From NCBI GenBank assembly GCA_030726915.1, contig JANRCR010000016.1, forward strand, positions 1-41,494: a stretch of 41,494 nt of DNA. The letters are read 5' to 3'. The translations under genes were made by a program, and so were the position numbers. This DNA comes from Candidatus Nanopelagicales bacterium. Its GTDB lineage: Bacteria; Actinomycetota; Actinomycetes; S36-B12. The notes under the pieces are model-generated. The model was not told the origin of the DNA. It saw only the letters and a program-made list of their open reading frames with translations, and made no database searches. Shown here in pieces: positions 32,802 through 41,285 of the stretch. Within the stretch, counting starts at the first letter, position 1. Each line of letters starts with the position of its first letter.

Positions 32802-35510
32802 GTGCCCACATTCGTTTATGACTTTGCCCGAGGCAGTCGGGATCAGGCAGACCTCCTGGGGGGCAAGGGGGCCAACCTCGCCGAGATGACACGACTGGGT
32901 CTGCCCGTGCCACCGGGCTTCACCATCACCACGGAGGCCTGTCGACTTTATTTGGCCTCGGGGGAGGAACCACCGGACCTCGGTGCGCAGGTGAGCATTC
33001 AGCTGGACCGGTTGGAGGAGCGGATGGGGCGACGATTGGGAGACCCATCCGATCCTCTGCTCGTATCGGTGCGATCCGGTGCTCGCTATTCGATGCCCGG
33101 AATGATGGAGACCGTCCTCAACATCGGTCTCAATGACTCAAGTGTCGAGGGCCTGGCAGCGATCGTTGACGATGCCCACTTCGCCTGGGATTCCTATCGT
33201 CGCCTCATTCAAATGTTTGGCAAGACCGTCCTGGATCTGCCGGGGCACCTCTTCGAAGAGAGGTTGGACAAAAGCAAGGCCGATGCCGGAGCGCGCCTCG
33301 ATGTGGACATTCCGGTGGACTCACTGCGTCGTCTCGTCAAGGACTACAAGGCGATCATCCGCGACCAGACCGGACGTGATTTCCCCCAGGCGCCCCGCGA
33401 GCAATTAGACCTGGCCATTCGTGCCGTGTTTCGTTCCTGGAACACCGATCGCGCCCGGCTCTATCGCCGTAGGGAGCGTATCCCGCACGATCTCGGTACC
33501 GCCGTCAATGTGCAGGTCATGGCATTCGGCAATCTCGGGGAGGGATCCGGGACGGGAGTGGCATTTACTCGCGATCCCGGCACGGGAGCCCCCGGTGTCT
33601 ACGGTGACTACCTTCCTGACGCACAGGGTGAGGACGTCGTAGCGGGTATTCGCAATACGCTTCCGCTGACGGCGCTCGGCGAGAGAGATCCTGAGGCCTA
33701 CGCCGAACTTCTCGACATTATGCGGCGCCTGGAATTGCACTATCAGGACCTGTGCGACATCGAGTTCACGGTGGAGCGGGGACGCCTGTGGATGCTGCAG
33801 ACGCGCGTGGGCAAACGGACCGCTGCGGCAGCCTTCCGAATTGCTGTCCAACTCGTCGATGAGGGGGTCATCGACATGGATGAGGCGGTGCGGCGTGTGA
33901 CCGGTGCGCAACTCGCCCAGTTGATGTTCCCGCGATTTGCGGATGACGCCGACCATGACCGCCTGGCTCGCGGTATGAGTGCATCACCCGGTGCAGCGGT
34001 CGGTGAGGCGGTGTTCGACTCTCGCACGGCTGTGGAATGGGCCGCGAGTGGCCGCGAGGTCATCCTCATCCGGCGCGAGACCAATCCGGATGATCTGGAG
34101 GGCATGGTTGCGGCCGCGGGTATCCTGACCAGCCGCGGGGGCAAGACCTCCCATGCAGCTGTCGTAGCGCGGGGGATGGGCAAGACGGCCGTGTGCGGCG
34201 CGGAGGACCTCGCCGTCGACACGCTGGGGCGCCAGATGACCACGGCGAATGGCACGGTGATTCGTGAGGGTGAGGTGATCTCCATTGACGGCACCAGTGG
34301 TGTCGTCTATCGGGGTTCGGTGCCGGTCATGGACAGCCCCGTCGTGCAGTACTTCGAGGAAGGGGTGGCCTCGGCCCTTCACGGGGCGGATGAGGGCACC
34401 AGCGATCTCATCAAGGCGGTGGACCGCATCATGCGCCATGCAGACCGCAGCCGGCGCATGCTGGTCCGCGCCAATGCCGACACCGCGCCAGACGCTGCAC
34501 GGGCACGTCGTATGGGTGCTGAGGGCATCGGTCTCCTGCGGACCGAGCACATGTTCCTCGGTGATCGGAAGCACTACATCGAGCGCCTGATCCTCGCGGA
34601 CGATATCGAGGAGCGACGGCAGGCTCTTGATGCGCTCCTACCACTGCAGCGCGAGGACTTCACGCGAGTCCTGGAGGCGATGGATGGGCTGCCGGTCACG
34701 ATCCGCCTCATCGACCCACCCCTGCACGAATTCCTCCCGGACCGCACCGAGCTCGCGGTGCGCGTGGCCCTAGCCGACGCTCGGGGGGAGGAGCATGAGT
34801 CAGATCTGCGCATGCTCCAGGCCGTCAACCGCCTCCATGAGCACAATCCGATGCTGGGCCTGCGCGGTGTCCGCCTGGGCCTGGTCCTGCCGGGACTTTT
34901 TGCACTCCAGGTGCGAGCGATCGCCGAAGCGGCCTGCGAGCGGCACAGGCTCGGGGGAGACCCACGAGCCGAGATCATGATTCCGCTCGTGGGTTCAATC
35001 CAAGAGTTGGAACTCGTCATCGACGAGGCATCTCGGGTGTTGGCTGATGTTGCTCAGGTGCACGGCTGCACCCTCCACTTCCCGATTGGCACGATGATTG
35101 AGTTGCCGCGCGCTGCGGTCACGGCGGGGCAGATTGCCGAAGCTGCCGACTTCTTCTCCTTCGGCACCAACGACCTCACCCAGACCACCTGGGGCTTCAG
35201 CCGCGACGACGTTGAGGCGGCCTTCTTTTCGGCCTATCTCGACAGGGGAGTCTTTGGGGTGTCTCCCTTTGAGTCCATCGACCGCGAGGGGGTCGGGGCT
35301 CTCGTCCGGATGGCCGTGGACAACGGGCGCGCCGTACGGCCAAAACTGAAGTGTGGAGTCTGTGGTGAGCACGGCGGCGACCCGGATTCGGTGCACTTCT
35401 TCGACGAGGTCGGACTCGACTATGTGTCCTGCTCGCCGTTCCGGGTCCCGGTGGCGCGGCTAGAGGCAGGTCGCGCATCCCTTCACGCGGGCGCCGCCGA
35501 GTCTCGCTGA
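32802..35510 (+). CDS. ppdK: Pyruvate, phosphate dikinase
   Basis: 902 residues, the usual full length. N-terminal ATP-grasp domain (GGKGANLAEMTRLGLPVPPGF, VSVRSGARYSMPGMMETVLN), the phosphohistidine domain with H451 in GGKTSHAAVVARGMGK, and the C-terminal PEP/pyruvate barrel (GIGLLRTEHMF, NPMLGLRGVRLG, FFSFGTNDLTQTTWGFSRDD, CGVCGEHGGDP). The enzyme interconverts pyruvate, ATP and phosphate with phosphoenolpyruvate, AMP and pyrophosphate, in glycolysis or gluconeogenesis. No PDRP regulatory protein gene is adjacent. Confidence 0.96.
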   Translation: MPTFVYDFARGSRDQADLLGGKGANLAEMTRLGLPVPPGFTITTEACRLYLASGEEPPDLGAQVSIQLDRLEERMGRRLGDPSDPLLVSVRSGARYSMPGMMETVLNIGLNDSSVEGLAAIVDDAHFAWDSYRRLIQMFGKTVLDLPGHLFEERLDKSKADAGARLDVDIPVDSLRRLVKDYKAIIRDQTGRDFPQAPREQLDLAIRAVFRSWNTDRARLYRRRERIPHDLGTAVNVQVMAFGNLGEGSGTGVAFTRDPGTGAPGVYGDYLPDAQGEDVVAGIRNTLPLTALGERDPEAYAELLDIMRRLELHYQDLCDIEFTVERGRLWMLQTRVGKRTAAAAFRIAVQLVDEGVIDMDEAVRRVTGAQLAQLMFPRFADDADHDRLARGMSASPGAAVGEAVFDSRTAVEWAASGREVILIRRETNPDDLEGMVAAAGILTSRGGKTSHAAVVARGMGKTAVCGAEDLAVDTLGRQMTTANGTVIREGEVISIDGTSGVVYRGSVPVMDSPVVQYFEEGVASALHGADEGTSDLIKAVDRIMRHADRSRRMLVRANADTAPDAARARRMGAEGIGLLRTEHMFLGDRKHYIERLILADDIEERRQALDALLPLQREDFTRVLEAMDGLPVTIRLIDPPLHEFLPDRTELAVRVALADARGEEHESDLRMLQAVNRLHEHNPMLGLRGVRLGLVLPGLFALQVRAIAEAACERHRLGGDPRAEIMIPLVGSIQELELVIDEASRVLADVAQVHGCTLHFPIGTMIELPRAAVTAGQIAEAADFFSFGTNDLTQTTWGFSRDDVEAAFFSAYLDRGVFGVSPFESIDREGVGALVRMAVDNGRAVRPKLKCGVCGEHGGDPDSVHFFDEVGLDYVSCSPFRVPVARLEAGRASLHAGAAESR

Positions 35511-35531
35511 CACCCCCGGGGTGCCTGCGGC

Positions 35532-35537
35532 TAGTGT
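35532..35537 (+). promoter_or_regulatory. Leaderless -10 of dgt
   Basis: TAGTGT seven bases before GTG 35545. An in-frame GTG at 35521 lies upstream of this hexamer and is therefore unlikely to be the start. Confidence 0.5.
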
Positions 35538-35544
35538 CACTCGC

Positions 35545-36813
35545 GTGAGCATTCCCGTGGGTTACTCGCCCGGCGACGTCGAGCGCTGGGTGGATAACTC
35601 CCCCAGCGCCCGTTCACCCTTCATTCGCGACCGGGCTCGGGTGCTGCACTCAGCGGGACTTCGTCGGTTGGCAGCGACGACGCAGGTCCTGACGGCGGGA
35701 CGTGCCGACTTCCCGCGGACGCGACTGACTCACACGTTAGAAGTCGCACAGATCGCCCGGGAGATGGGCTCGGCTCTCGGCTGTGACCCCGACCTCGTTG
35801 ATGTTGCCGGTCTGGCCCACGACCTTGGTCATCCCCCGTTTGGACACAACGGCGAGACGGAACTCAATCGCATCGCCGATGCCATAGGTGGGTTTGAGGG
35901 CAATGCGCAGACGCTTCGGGTCATGACGCGGTTGGAGGCCAAGGTCATGGACCCCGTGACGGGACGCAGCGTGGGTCTGGATCTGACGAGGGCCTCGCTC
36001 GACGCCTCATGCAAGTATCCCTGGCCGCGACGGGATCCCGTGACCGTGGATGACCGCCGAGGGTCTGACCTTGGTGGGCAGTCGCACAAGTTCGGCTACT
36101 ACGCCGATGATGCTGAGATCTTCCATTGGCTTCGGGAGGGTGCTCCGGGGGAGCGCACCTGCCTCGAGGAGCAGGTCATGGACTGGGCGGACGATGTGGC
36201 CTATTCCGTCCACGACCTTGAGGATGCCCTTCACGCGGGCTGGATTACGCTCGGCATGTTCACCTCCGCGACCGAACGCGAGAACATCATGGACGTCGCC
36301 CATCGTGGTTACTTGCCGCTGGTGGATCCGGCATCTATCGGTGCAGCATTGGATCGTCTGCTCGCACTTGACTACTGGCCAGCGTCCTACGACGGATCCC
36401 AGCGTGATCTTGCTTCCTTGAAGTTAGCCACCTCTCGCTTGATCGGGCGCTTCTGCCAGGCGGCGGAGGAGGCCACGCGCGAGGCCTTCCCAGGAGATCA
36501 CCTCACGCGCTACGCGGCGTCACTGGTGGTCCCGGAGGGAGTCCGCACAGAGGTCGCCGCGCTCAAGGCCATGACCGCCATCTACGTCTTGAACCGAGAG
36601 GGAGCAACTCAGGAGTACGCGCGGCAACGGGATCTGATCGCCGATCTGGTGGACACTCTCGTGGAGCGCGGTGGTCGAGATCTTGAACCGTGGATCGCCC
36701 CGGAGTTTGATGCGGCCGCCGACGATGGGGGCAGACTCCGGGTCGTTGTCGACCAGGTGTCCAGCCTGACGGATGTCAGCGCGGTCGAATGGCACTCCCG
36801 CCTGTGTGACTGA
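35545..36813 (+). CDS. dgt: Deoxyguanosinetriphosphate triphosphohydrolase-like protein
   Basis: 422 residues. HD-domain residues are visible: H63 in LTHTLEVAQIAREMG, H92-D93 in GLAHDLGHPPFGHNGE, and MDWADDVAYSVHDLEDAL with the later aspartate. The family hydrolyses dNTPs to deoxynucleosides and triphosphate. GTG 35545 was preferred over GTG 35521 because of the TAGTGT hexamer seven bases upstream. dgt-dnaG is the usual actinobacterial order. Confidence 0.94.
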   Translation: MSIPVGYSPGDVERWVDNSPSARSPFIRDRARVLHSAGLRRLAATTQVLTAGRADFPRTRLTHTLEVAQIAREMGSALGCDPDLVDVAGLAHDLGHPPFGHNGETELNRIADAIGGFEGNAQTLRVMTRLEAKVMDPVTGRSVGLDLTRASLDASCKYPWPRRDPVTVDDRRGSDLGGQSHKFGYYADDAEIFHWLREGAPGERTCLEEQVMDWADDVAYSVHDLEDALHAGWITLGMFTSATERENIMDVAHRGYLPLVDPASIGAALDRLLALDYWPASYDGSQRDLASLKLATSRLIGRFCQAAEEATREAFPGDHLTRYAASLVVPEGVRTEVAALKAMTAIYVLNREGATQEYARQRDLIADLVDTLVERGGRDLEPWIAPEFDAAADDGGRLRVVVDQVSSLTDVSAVEWHSRLCD

Positions 36814-36856
36814 CGGCCACGTGGGGACGCCGCCGACGCGGCGCTGCAGATCCACC

Positions 36857-36862
36857 TAGGAT
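36857..36862 (+). promoter_or_regulatory. Leaderless -10 of dnaG
   Basis: TAGGAT, six bases, ATG 36869, a clear match to the pattern; GGAG between them lies too close to the ATG to be a good ribosome binding site. Confidence 0.5.
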
Positions 36863-36868
36863 CGGAGC

Positions 36869-38683
36869 ATGGCAGGCCGGATTCGTGACGAGGATGTTGC
36901 TCTCGTGCGCGAGAAGGCCGCCATCGATGACATCGTCCGGGATTATGTCGCCCTGAAGCCCGCTGGTGGAGGCTCCTTCAAGGGCCTGTGTCCCTTCCAT
37001 GATGAGCGGTCACCAAGTTTCCATGTGACACCCAGCCGGGGTATGTACTACTGCTTTGGCTGCCAGGAAGGTGGCGATGTCATCACCTTCGTGCAAAAGC
37101 TCGATCACCTGACCTTTGCCGAGTCTGTCGAGAAGCTGGCTGGACGCACCGGTGTGACACTTCGCTATGAAGAAGGCGGAGCCGGCGTCAACCGCCAGCA
37201 GGGTCAGCGCACACGGCTGGTGGAGGCCAACAAGGTCGCGGAGGAGTACTTCGTCGCCCAACTCGGCGGACCGGATGCGGCGCCGGCGCGGACCTTCCTG
37301 ACAGAGCGCGGCTTTGATGCCGCTGTCGCCACGGATTTTCACCTGGGCTTTGCACCGAAGTCCTGGGACAGTCTCACCTCCCACCTGCGCAAGCGCGGCT
37401 TCTCCGATGCGGAGATGATGGCCGCAGGCCTGGTGGCCCAGGGCAATCGTGGGGTGTACGACCGATTCCGAGGCCGACTCATCTGGCCCATTCGTGATCT
37501 CGCGGGAGATGTCGTCGGCTTTGGAGCCCGTCGCCTCCTGGAGGACGATGAGGGTCCCAAATACCTCAATACCCCCGAAACCCCGCTCTATAAGAAGAGT
37601 CAGGTGCTGTACGGCATTGATCGTGCGCGCCGAGAGATCGCCAAGCAGCAGAGGGTCGTTGTTGTCGAGGGCTACACCGACGTCATGGCCTGTCAGCTGG
37701 CCGGTGTTGCTGTCGCGGTCGCCACGTGCGGGACGGCGTTCGGAGCCGATCACATTAAGGTCCTGCGGCGCCTGCTCATGGATGATGACCGATTGCGCGG
37801 CGAGGTGATCTTTACCTTCGATGGAGATGAGGCAGGGCGCCGGGCCGCTCTAAAAGCATTCGATGATGACCAACGCTTCGTTGCGCAGACATTCGTCGCG
37901 GTGGAGCCGCACGGGCTTGATCCCTGCGATCTCCGGCAGCAGCATGGAGACGTCGCCATCCGATCTCTGGTCGATCACCGCGTGCCACTATTTGAGTTTG
38001 CCATCCGATCGACTCTTGCGGGATACGACCTGGAGTCTGCCGAGGGTCGCGTCGCTGCGTTGCGAGATGCCGCACCGATTGTCGCCCGTATCAAGGACCC
38101 GGCCCTGCGGCCGGAGTACATCCGGCGGCTCGCAGGCTGGCTGGGCATCGAACCGGGAGCGGTCTCCCGTGCGGTCGGAGGTGGCGGGCCATCCGCCCCA
38201 CCGCCACGCCGTCCCGATGCGCGCGACCCGATCCTGGCTGTGCAGCGCGAGGCACTCAAGTGCGCCCTCCAGGAGCCCGTGCTGGTCAGTGCCTGGTACG
38301 CCGCGGTCGAGTCGGACGCCTACACCGATGGTGGCCTCCGACTCGTGCACGAGGCCATTGTTGCCGCGGGTGGCCCACAGCCCGATGTTGTCGGGATGGC
38401 GTGGATGGATGCCGTGCTGGCCGCCTGTGCCGACGACGACGTACGCGCGCGCACGAGGGGCCTGGCAGTGGAGCCCCTGCCCGTGGCTGACCAGGCGGAT
38501 GCGCGCTATGCCACGTCCGTGATCGCGCGACTCCTGGAGATGGACGCGGCTCGCCGGATCGGGGAGCTGCGTGGTCGATTGCAGCGCTTGGAGGAGGGCA
38601 CACCAGAGCAGGCCGCGGCATTCGCGGATCTCATGGCCTTGGAGTCCTATCGACGTGACCTCAGAGACCAGCGAGAGACCTGA
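36869..38683 (+). CDS. dnaG: DNA primase
   Basis: 604 residues. N-terminal zinc finger CPFHDERSPSF...YYCFGC (C41, H44, C62, C65); catalytic TOPRIM domain with VVVVEGYTDVMA and TFDGDEAGRRAALKAF; then a helical region and the C-terminal DnaB-interaction domain. It makes the RNA primers for replication. The long Pro/Gly-rich GGGPSAPPPRRPD linker (about 438-450) precedes the C-terminal part. Confidence 0.97.
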   Translation: MAGRIRDEDVALVREKAAIDDIVRDYVALKPAGGGSFKGLCPFHDERSPSFHVTPSRGMYYCFGCQEGGDVITFVQKLDHLTFAESVEKLAGRTGVTLRYEEGGAGVNRQQGQRTRLVEANKVAEEYFVAQLGGPDAAPARTFLTERGFDAAVATDFHLGFAPKSWDSLTSHLRKRGFSDAEMMAAGLVAQGNRGVYDRFRGRLIWPIRDLAGDVVGFGARRLLEDDEGPKYLNTPETPLYKKSQVLYGIDRARREIAKQQRVVVVEGYTDVMACQLAGVAVAVATCGTAFGADHIKVLRRLLMDDDRLRGEVIFTFDGDEAGRRAALKAFDDDQRFVAQTFVAVEPHGLDPCDLRQQHGDVAIRSLVDHRVPLFEFAIRSTLAGYDLESAEGRVAALRDAAPIVARIKDPALRPEYIRRLAGWLGIEPGAVSRAVGGGGPSAPPPRRPDARDPILAVQREALKCALQEPVLVSAWYAAVESDAYTDGGLRLVHEAIVAAGGPQPDVVGMAWMDAVLAACADDDVRARTRGLAVEPLPVADQADARYATSVIARLLEMDAARRIGELRGRLQRLEEGTPEQAAAFADLMALESYRRDLRDQRET

Positions 38684-38689
38684 TTGGCC

Positions 38690-39178
38690 ATGTCGATCCT
38701 CCGCCGTGTCCCGCCCGACGTTCGCGCCCACGTGCCCAAGGGCGAACGACTCCTGGCCTGGGCCCGTGTCCACCCCGGTGGTGTCGCCGTTGCGACGGAC
38801 ACGGCGCTCTATCTGCCCGTGCCGCACATGATGCGCTTCTCCTGGGATCTCATCGCCAAGGCGACCTTCACCGAGGAGGGCGTCCTTGTCGTCGAAGGTC
38901 GACAGGATGCGCGGTCGCCCGACCGGGCTTGGCGCGTTCTATTGGAAGAGTCGCGGGCGCTTCCCACCGTCGTCTACGAGCGCATCACCTCGAGCGTGGT
39001 GGTGAGTGAGCGCGTGCTACTCGAGGGTGACCTTGGGGCGCGCATCGTGGCCCGCCGCGTGGGCGATGGCCTGCGCTGGACGATGACGTTCGATGCCGGT
39101 CTGGATCCCGGCGACCCCGAGGTCCGAGCCCGTGCCGATGTTGCCCTGGCCGGCCTGAGGTCAACGCTCGGCGTCTAA
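38690..39178 (+). CDS. Conserved actinobacterial protein downstream of dnaG
   Basis: 162 residues, beginning MSILRRVPPDVRAHVPKGER. The alternating short strands (LLAWARVHPGGVAVATDTALYL, FSWDLIAKATFTEEGVLVVEG) suggest a PH-like or beta-rich fold, and the C-terminal helix ends in ADVALAGLRSTLG. No catalytic motif or membrane segment. The ATG at 38690 was preferred over the TTG at 38684, which directly follows the dnaG stop. The tight linkage to dnaG suggests co-expression; function unknown. Confidence 0.75.
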   Translation: MSILRRVPPDVRAHVPKGERLLAWARVHPGGVAVATDTALYLPVPHMMRFSWDLIAKATFTEEGVLVVEGRQDARSPDRAWRVLLEESRALPTVVYERITSSVVVSERVLLEGDLGARIVARRVGDGLRWTMTFDAGLDPGDPEVRARADVALAGLRSTLGV

Positions 39179-39206
39179 GGCCCGTTGCTATTCTTCTACC
39201 CGCCGA

Positions 39207-39279
39207 TCCCGCATAGCTCAATTGGCAGAGCACTCGACTGTTAATCGAGTGGTTCCTGGTTCGAGTCCAGGTGCGGGAG
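39207..39279 (+). tRNA. tRNA-Asn (anticodon GTT)
   Basis: A 73-base cloverleaf: acceptor TCCCGCA/TGCGGGA, D-arm GCTC...GAGC, anticodon stem CTCGA/TCGAG with loop CTGTTAA (anticodon GTT), T-arm CCTGG TTCGAGT CCAGG and discriminator G, typical for asparagine. The CCA end is not encoded. A -10-like TATTCT lies about 12 bases upstream. Confidence 0.96.
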
Positions 39280-39282
39280 CAA

Positions 39283-39315
39283 AAGAAGGGCCCCCGCATC
39301 GCGGGGGCCCTTCTT
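39283..39315. terminator. Shared bidirectional terminator
   Basis: A perfect 15-base stem (AAGAAGGGCCCCCGC / GCGGGGGCCCTTCTT) with a three-base loop, directly between the tRNA-Asn and the NlpC/P60 gene. Read from the minus strand, the stem is followed by a T-rich TTCTTTT, a good intrinsic terminator for the NlpC/P60 gene; from the plus strand it ends the tRNA transcript. Confidence 0.85.
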
Positions 39316-39332
39316 CATGTCATCAGGGTGGA

Positions 39333-40517
39333 TCAGCCGAAGGGGCGGCCGGCCCAGGAGAAGTGCGAGACGTTCCAGGAGTTCCACACGGTCGTGACCC
39401 GCACACCGGTGGAGGGGCTGGAAGCCTCAACGATCATGCCGCCACCGATGTACATGGATGCGTGGTGGGCACCATTCTTGAAGAAGAAGAGCAGATCACC
39501 CGGCTGTAGCTCATCGGGAGAGATGCGCCGCACCTCCTGGGCTTGCACGTAGGAGTAGGGCGTGAGACGGACGCCGACCTGGGCCCATGCAGCAGCGGTC
39601 AACTTGGTGCAGTCCCATGAGCTGGGCGGTTGAGCCGCGAAGCTGTAGGGCTTGCCGACCTGGGCGAGCGCGTAGGACACCACAATGGCTGCACGGTCAG
39701 AACTGACGCCGCTGCCACCGGAGTAGCCGCCTCCGCCTGAGTTGTTGTTGAAGCTGCCGTCGTCGTTAGGTCCGCCGTTGGCCGATGTGGTGCCGGTGGA
39801 GCTGCCGCCGGAAGACCCGCCGGAGGATCCACCGCCGCCGGTGTTGAGGGCGGCCGCAGCCGCCGCGGCCGCTGCGCGAGCAGCAGCCTCACGTCGCAGA
39901 CGCTCGGCTTCGAGTTGCTCCTGCAACTCCTGCTCAAGTCCGTTGAGGTAGGAGTCGGCGTTGGAGACGGCGGTATCGAATTCGCTGGAGCGAGTTTCCA
40001 GGGTGCCCAGAGCCGCCTGCTCCGCCTGCTCCTGCTGGGTCAACTCCGCCGTGGCCTGTGCCAACTGGAGGCGAGCAACCTGGGTCTTGCGCAGGGCCGC
40101 GCTTTGGCCTGAGGCCACGATGTCGAGGACAACGGCCTGATCGAGGAATTGCTGGGCATCCTCGACGAGAAGTAGTTGGAGTGAGGAGTCAATCCCCCCG
40201 GAGCGGTAGGCCGTTGCGGCGTACCGGCCGATCGTGTCTTGGGTCTCGGCCAACTGTGCCTTGGCCTTTTGGACCTTGTCCTTCGTCTTGCCCATCTTCG
40301 CCTGCACTTGGCTGACGGCGTACTCCGCCTCCTCAACGAGGCCGTGGGCAGCGGCCGCCTTCATCTCGAGGCTCTCAAGATAGGCGCGGGCGTTTTCGAC
40401 GTCCTGGCGCAGGTCGGCGCTGGAGGACCCGACGCCCATGAGTCCGGCGGCGGTTAGGGCAGTCACGGCGACGGCGGACGTGATCACGCGCCGTAGACGT
40501 CGTGGTTGATGCTGCAC
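39333..40517 (-). CDS. Secreted NlpC/P60-type peptidoglycan hydrolase
   Basis: 394 residues. Signal peptide (about 1-34), a long coiled-coil region (about 35-215, with the AE-repeat LQLAQATAELTQQEQAEQA), an Ala run, a Gly/Ser linker (about 226-272) and a C-terminal NlpC/P60 domain (about 278-394). The catalytic cysteine is C303 (WDCTKLTAAAW) and a histidine pair lies at H351-H352 (GAHHASMYIGGG); the third position is E364 where most relatives have His, Asn or Gln. RipA/CwlO-like enzymes cleave D-Glu/meso-DAP bonds at division sites. GTG 40517 has GAGG six bases upstream; ATG 40523 two codons earlier touches the GAGG. A c-di-AMP riboswitch precedes it. Confidence 0.88.
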   Translation of the reverse strand: MQHQPRRLRRVITSAVAVTALTAAGLMGVGSSSADLRQDVENARAYLESLEMKAAAAHGLVEEAEYAVSQVQAKMGKTKDKVQKAKAQLAETQDTIGRYAATAYRSGGIDSSLQLLLVEDAQQFLDQAVVLDIVASGQSAALRKTQVARLQLAQATAELTQQEQAEQAALGTLETRSSEFDTAVSNADSYLNGLEQELQEQLEAERLRREAAARAAAAAAAAALNTGGGGSSGGSSGGSSTGTTSANGGPNDDGSFNNNSGGGGYSGGSGVSSDRAAIVVSYALAQVGKPYSFAAQPPSSWDCTKLTAAAWAQVGVRLTPYSYVQAQEVRRISPDELQPGDLLFFFKNGAHHASMYIGGGMIVEASSPSTGVRVTTVWNSWNVSHFSWAGRPFG

Positions 40518-40529
40518 TGTCATCCTCTA

Positions 40530-40660
40530 TCCCTCAGGCCTACCGGGTGAGCTGACGGGCTCGGGCAGGGAATGCCCTACCCCCGGTGGCAAGCCACCGA
40601 AGGATTCGCCCCACTTACCTGGGTCCCCGGCTCCAGTGCCCTTGCGGGCAAGCAGACTCG
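40530..40660 (-). ncRNA. c-di-AMP (ydaO/yuaA) riboswitch
   Basis: On the minus strand the conserved blocks of the actinobacterial ydaO class appear in order: GGAGCCGGGGACCCAGGTAA, GTGGGGCGAATCC, a variable hairpin (CGGTGGC-TT-GCCACCG), GTAGGGCA, and CCCGTCAGCTCACC followed by GGTAGGC. This riboswitch binds cyclic di-AMP and usually turns expression off; in actinobacteria it sits before cell-wall hydrolases of the NlpC/P60 type, as here. Boundaries are approximate; the end lies about 12 bases before the start codon, so ligand binding could act on translation as well as on transcription. Confidence 0.85.
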
Positions 40661-40713
40661 GCGCGGTTGGTGGTTGGACTTGCTGTGCTGGATCGTGCTG
40701 GTGGTGCTGACCG

Positions 40714-40742
40714 ATGGTAACAGTCAGGTCACGACGGGCCAA
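40714..40742 (-). promoter_or_regulatory. Promoter of the riboswitch-NlpC/P60 transcript
   Basis: On the minus strand TTGGCC (40742-40737), a 17-base spacer, and TACCAT (40719-40714), a plausible -35/-10. It would give a leader of about 190 bases containing the riboswitch. Confidence 0.4.
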
Positions 40743-40775
40743 CCGGAGTTGCAGATGCTGGGGATAACGGCACAA

Positions 40776-41285
40776 CTATCTTTGCTGGACGGTGACCGAA
40801 AAAGACAGTTGCACGGGGCTCCCGAGTGCGGACTTCCGGAACCCGTTCATCGTGCCGGTCCCCGTGGCTCCCCTGTAGGGGCCGGACCCGCCGATCACGG
40901 TCAGGGTGCCCTGGAACCTGGTGTTGGCTGTGCCGGACTGGTTGGAGGGGGAGGTCGCCCAGCCGGTGACCGAAAAGGCCAACTGGACACCGTCGGCCCG
41001 CGTCACCGTGACGAAGCCTCCGAACGGTCCGGTGCCCCTCACGTAGTCCACGTTCCCGAGGAAGCGCACGTCTGCGGACCTTTGTCCCCAGCGGGTGGGT
41101 CCGTCCAGGTCGTTCCAGCCGTAGGTGATGTCGCCGGGCAACGTGGTCAACGTCGTGCCGGAACTAGTGAGGTCGACGTTGAAGGTCAGGCTCTTGGCTT
41201 TGGTGGCCTGAGCGGGGGCTCCCGCCATCCCCATGGTGAGGGCTAGGGCTGCGGCTGAGGCAAGGGCGAGGATTCGAATGCGCAT
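40776..41285 (-). CDS. Secreted allene-oxide-cyclase-like beta-barrel protein
   Basis: 169 residues. A clear Sec signal peptide with an AQA cleavage site near residue 27. The mature part is rich in short strands; GTLTVIGGSGPYRGATGTGT and the final SFSVTV match the allene-oxide-cyclase/dirigent-like barrel family seen in secreted actinobacterial proteins. It has no catalytic residues known from plant enzymes that I can identify. AGGAGT lies five bases before the ATG. It lies upstream of the riboswitch promoter on the same strand. Function unknown. Confidence 0.8.
   Translation of the reverse strand: MRIRILALASAAALALTMGMAGAPAQATKAKSLTFNVDLTSSGTTLTTLPGDITYGWNDLDGPTRWGQRSADVRFLGNVDYVRGTGPFGGFVTVTRADGVQLAFSVTGWATSPSNQSGTANTRFQGTLTVIGGSGPYRGATGTGTMNGFRKSALGSPVQLSFSVTVQQR

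Noticed and set aside
39742-40112. Ala- and Leu-rich ORFs opposite the NlpC/P60 gene
   Set aside because: They mirror the Ala-rich and Gly/Ser-rich linker of the real gene; no start signals.
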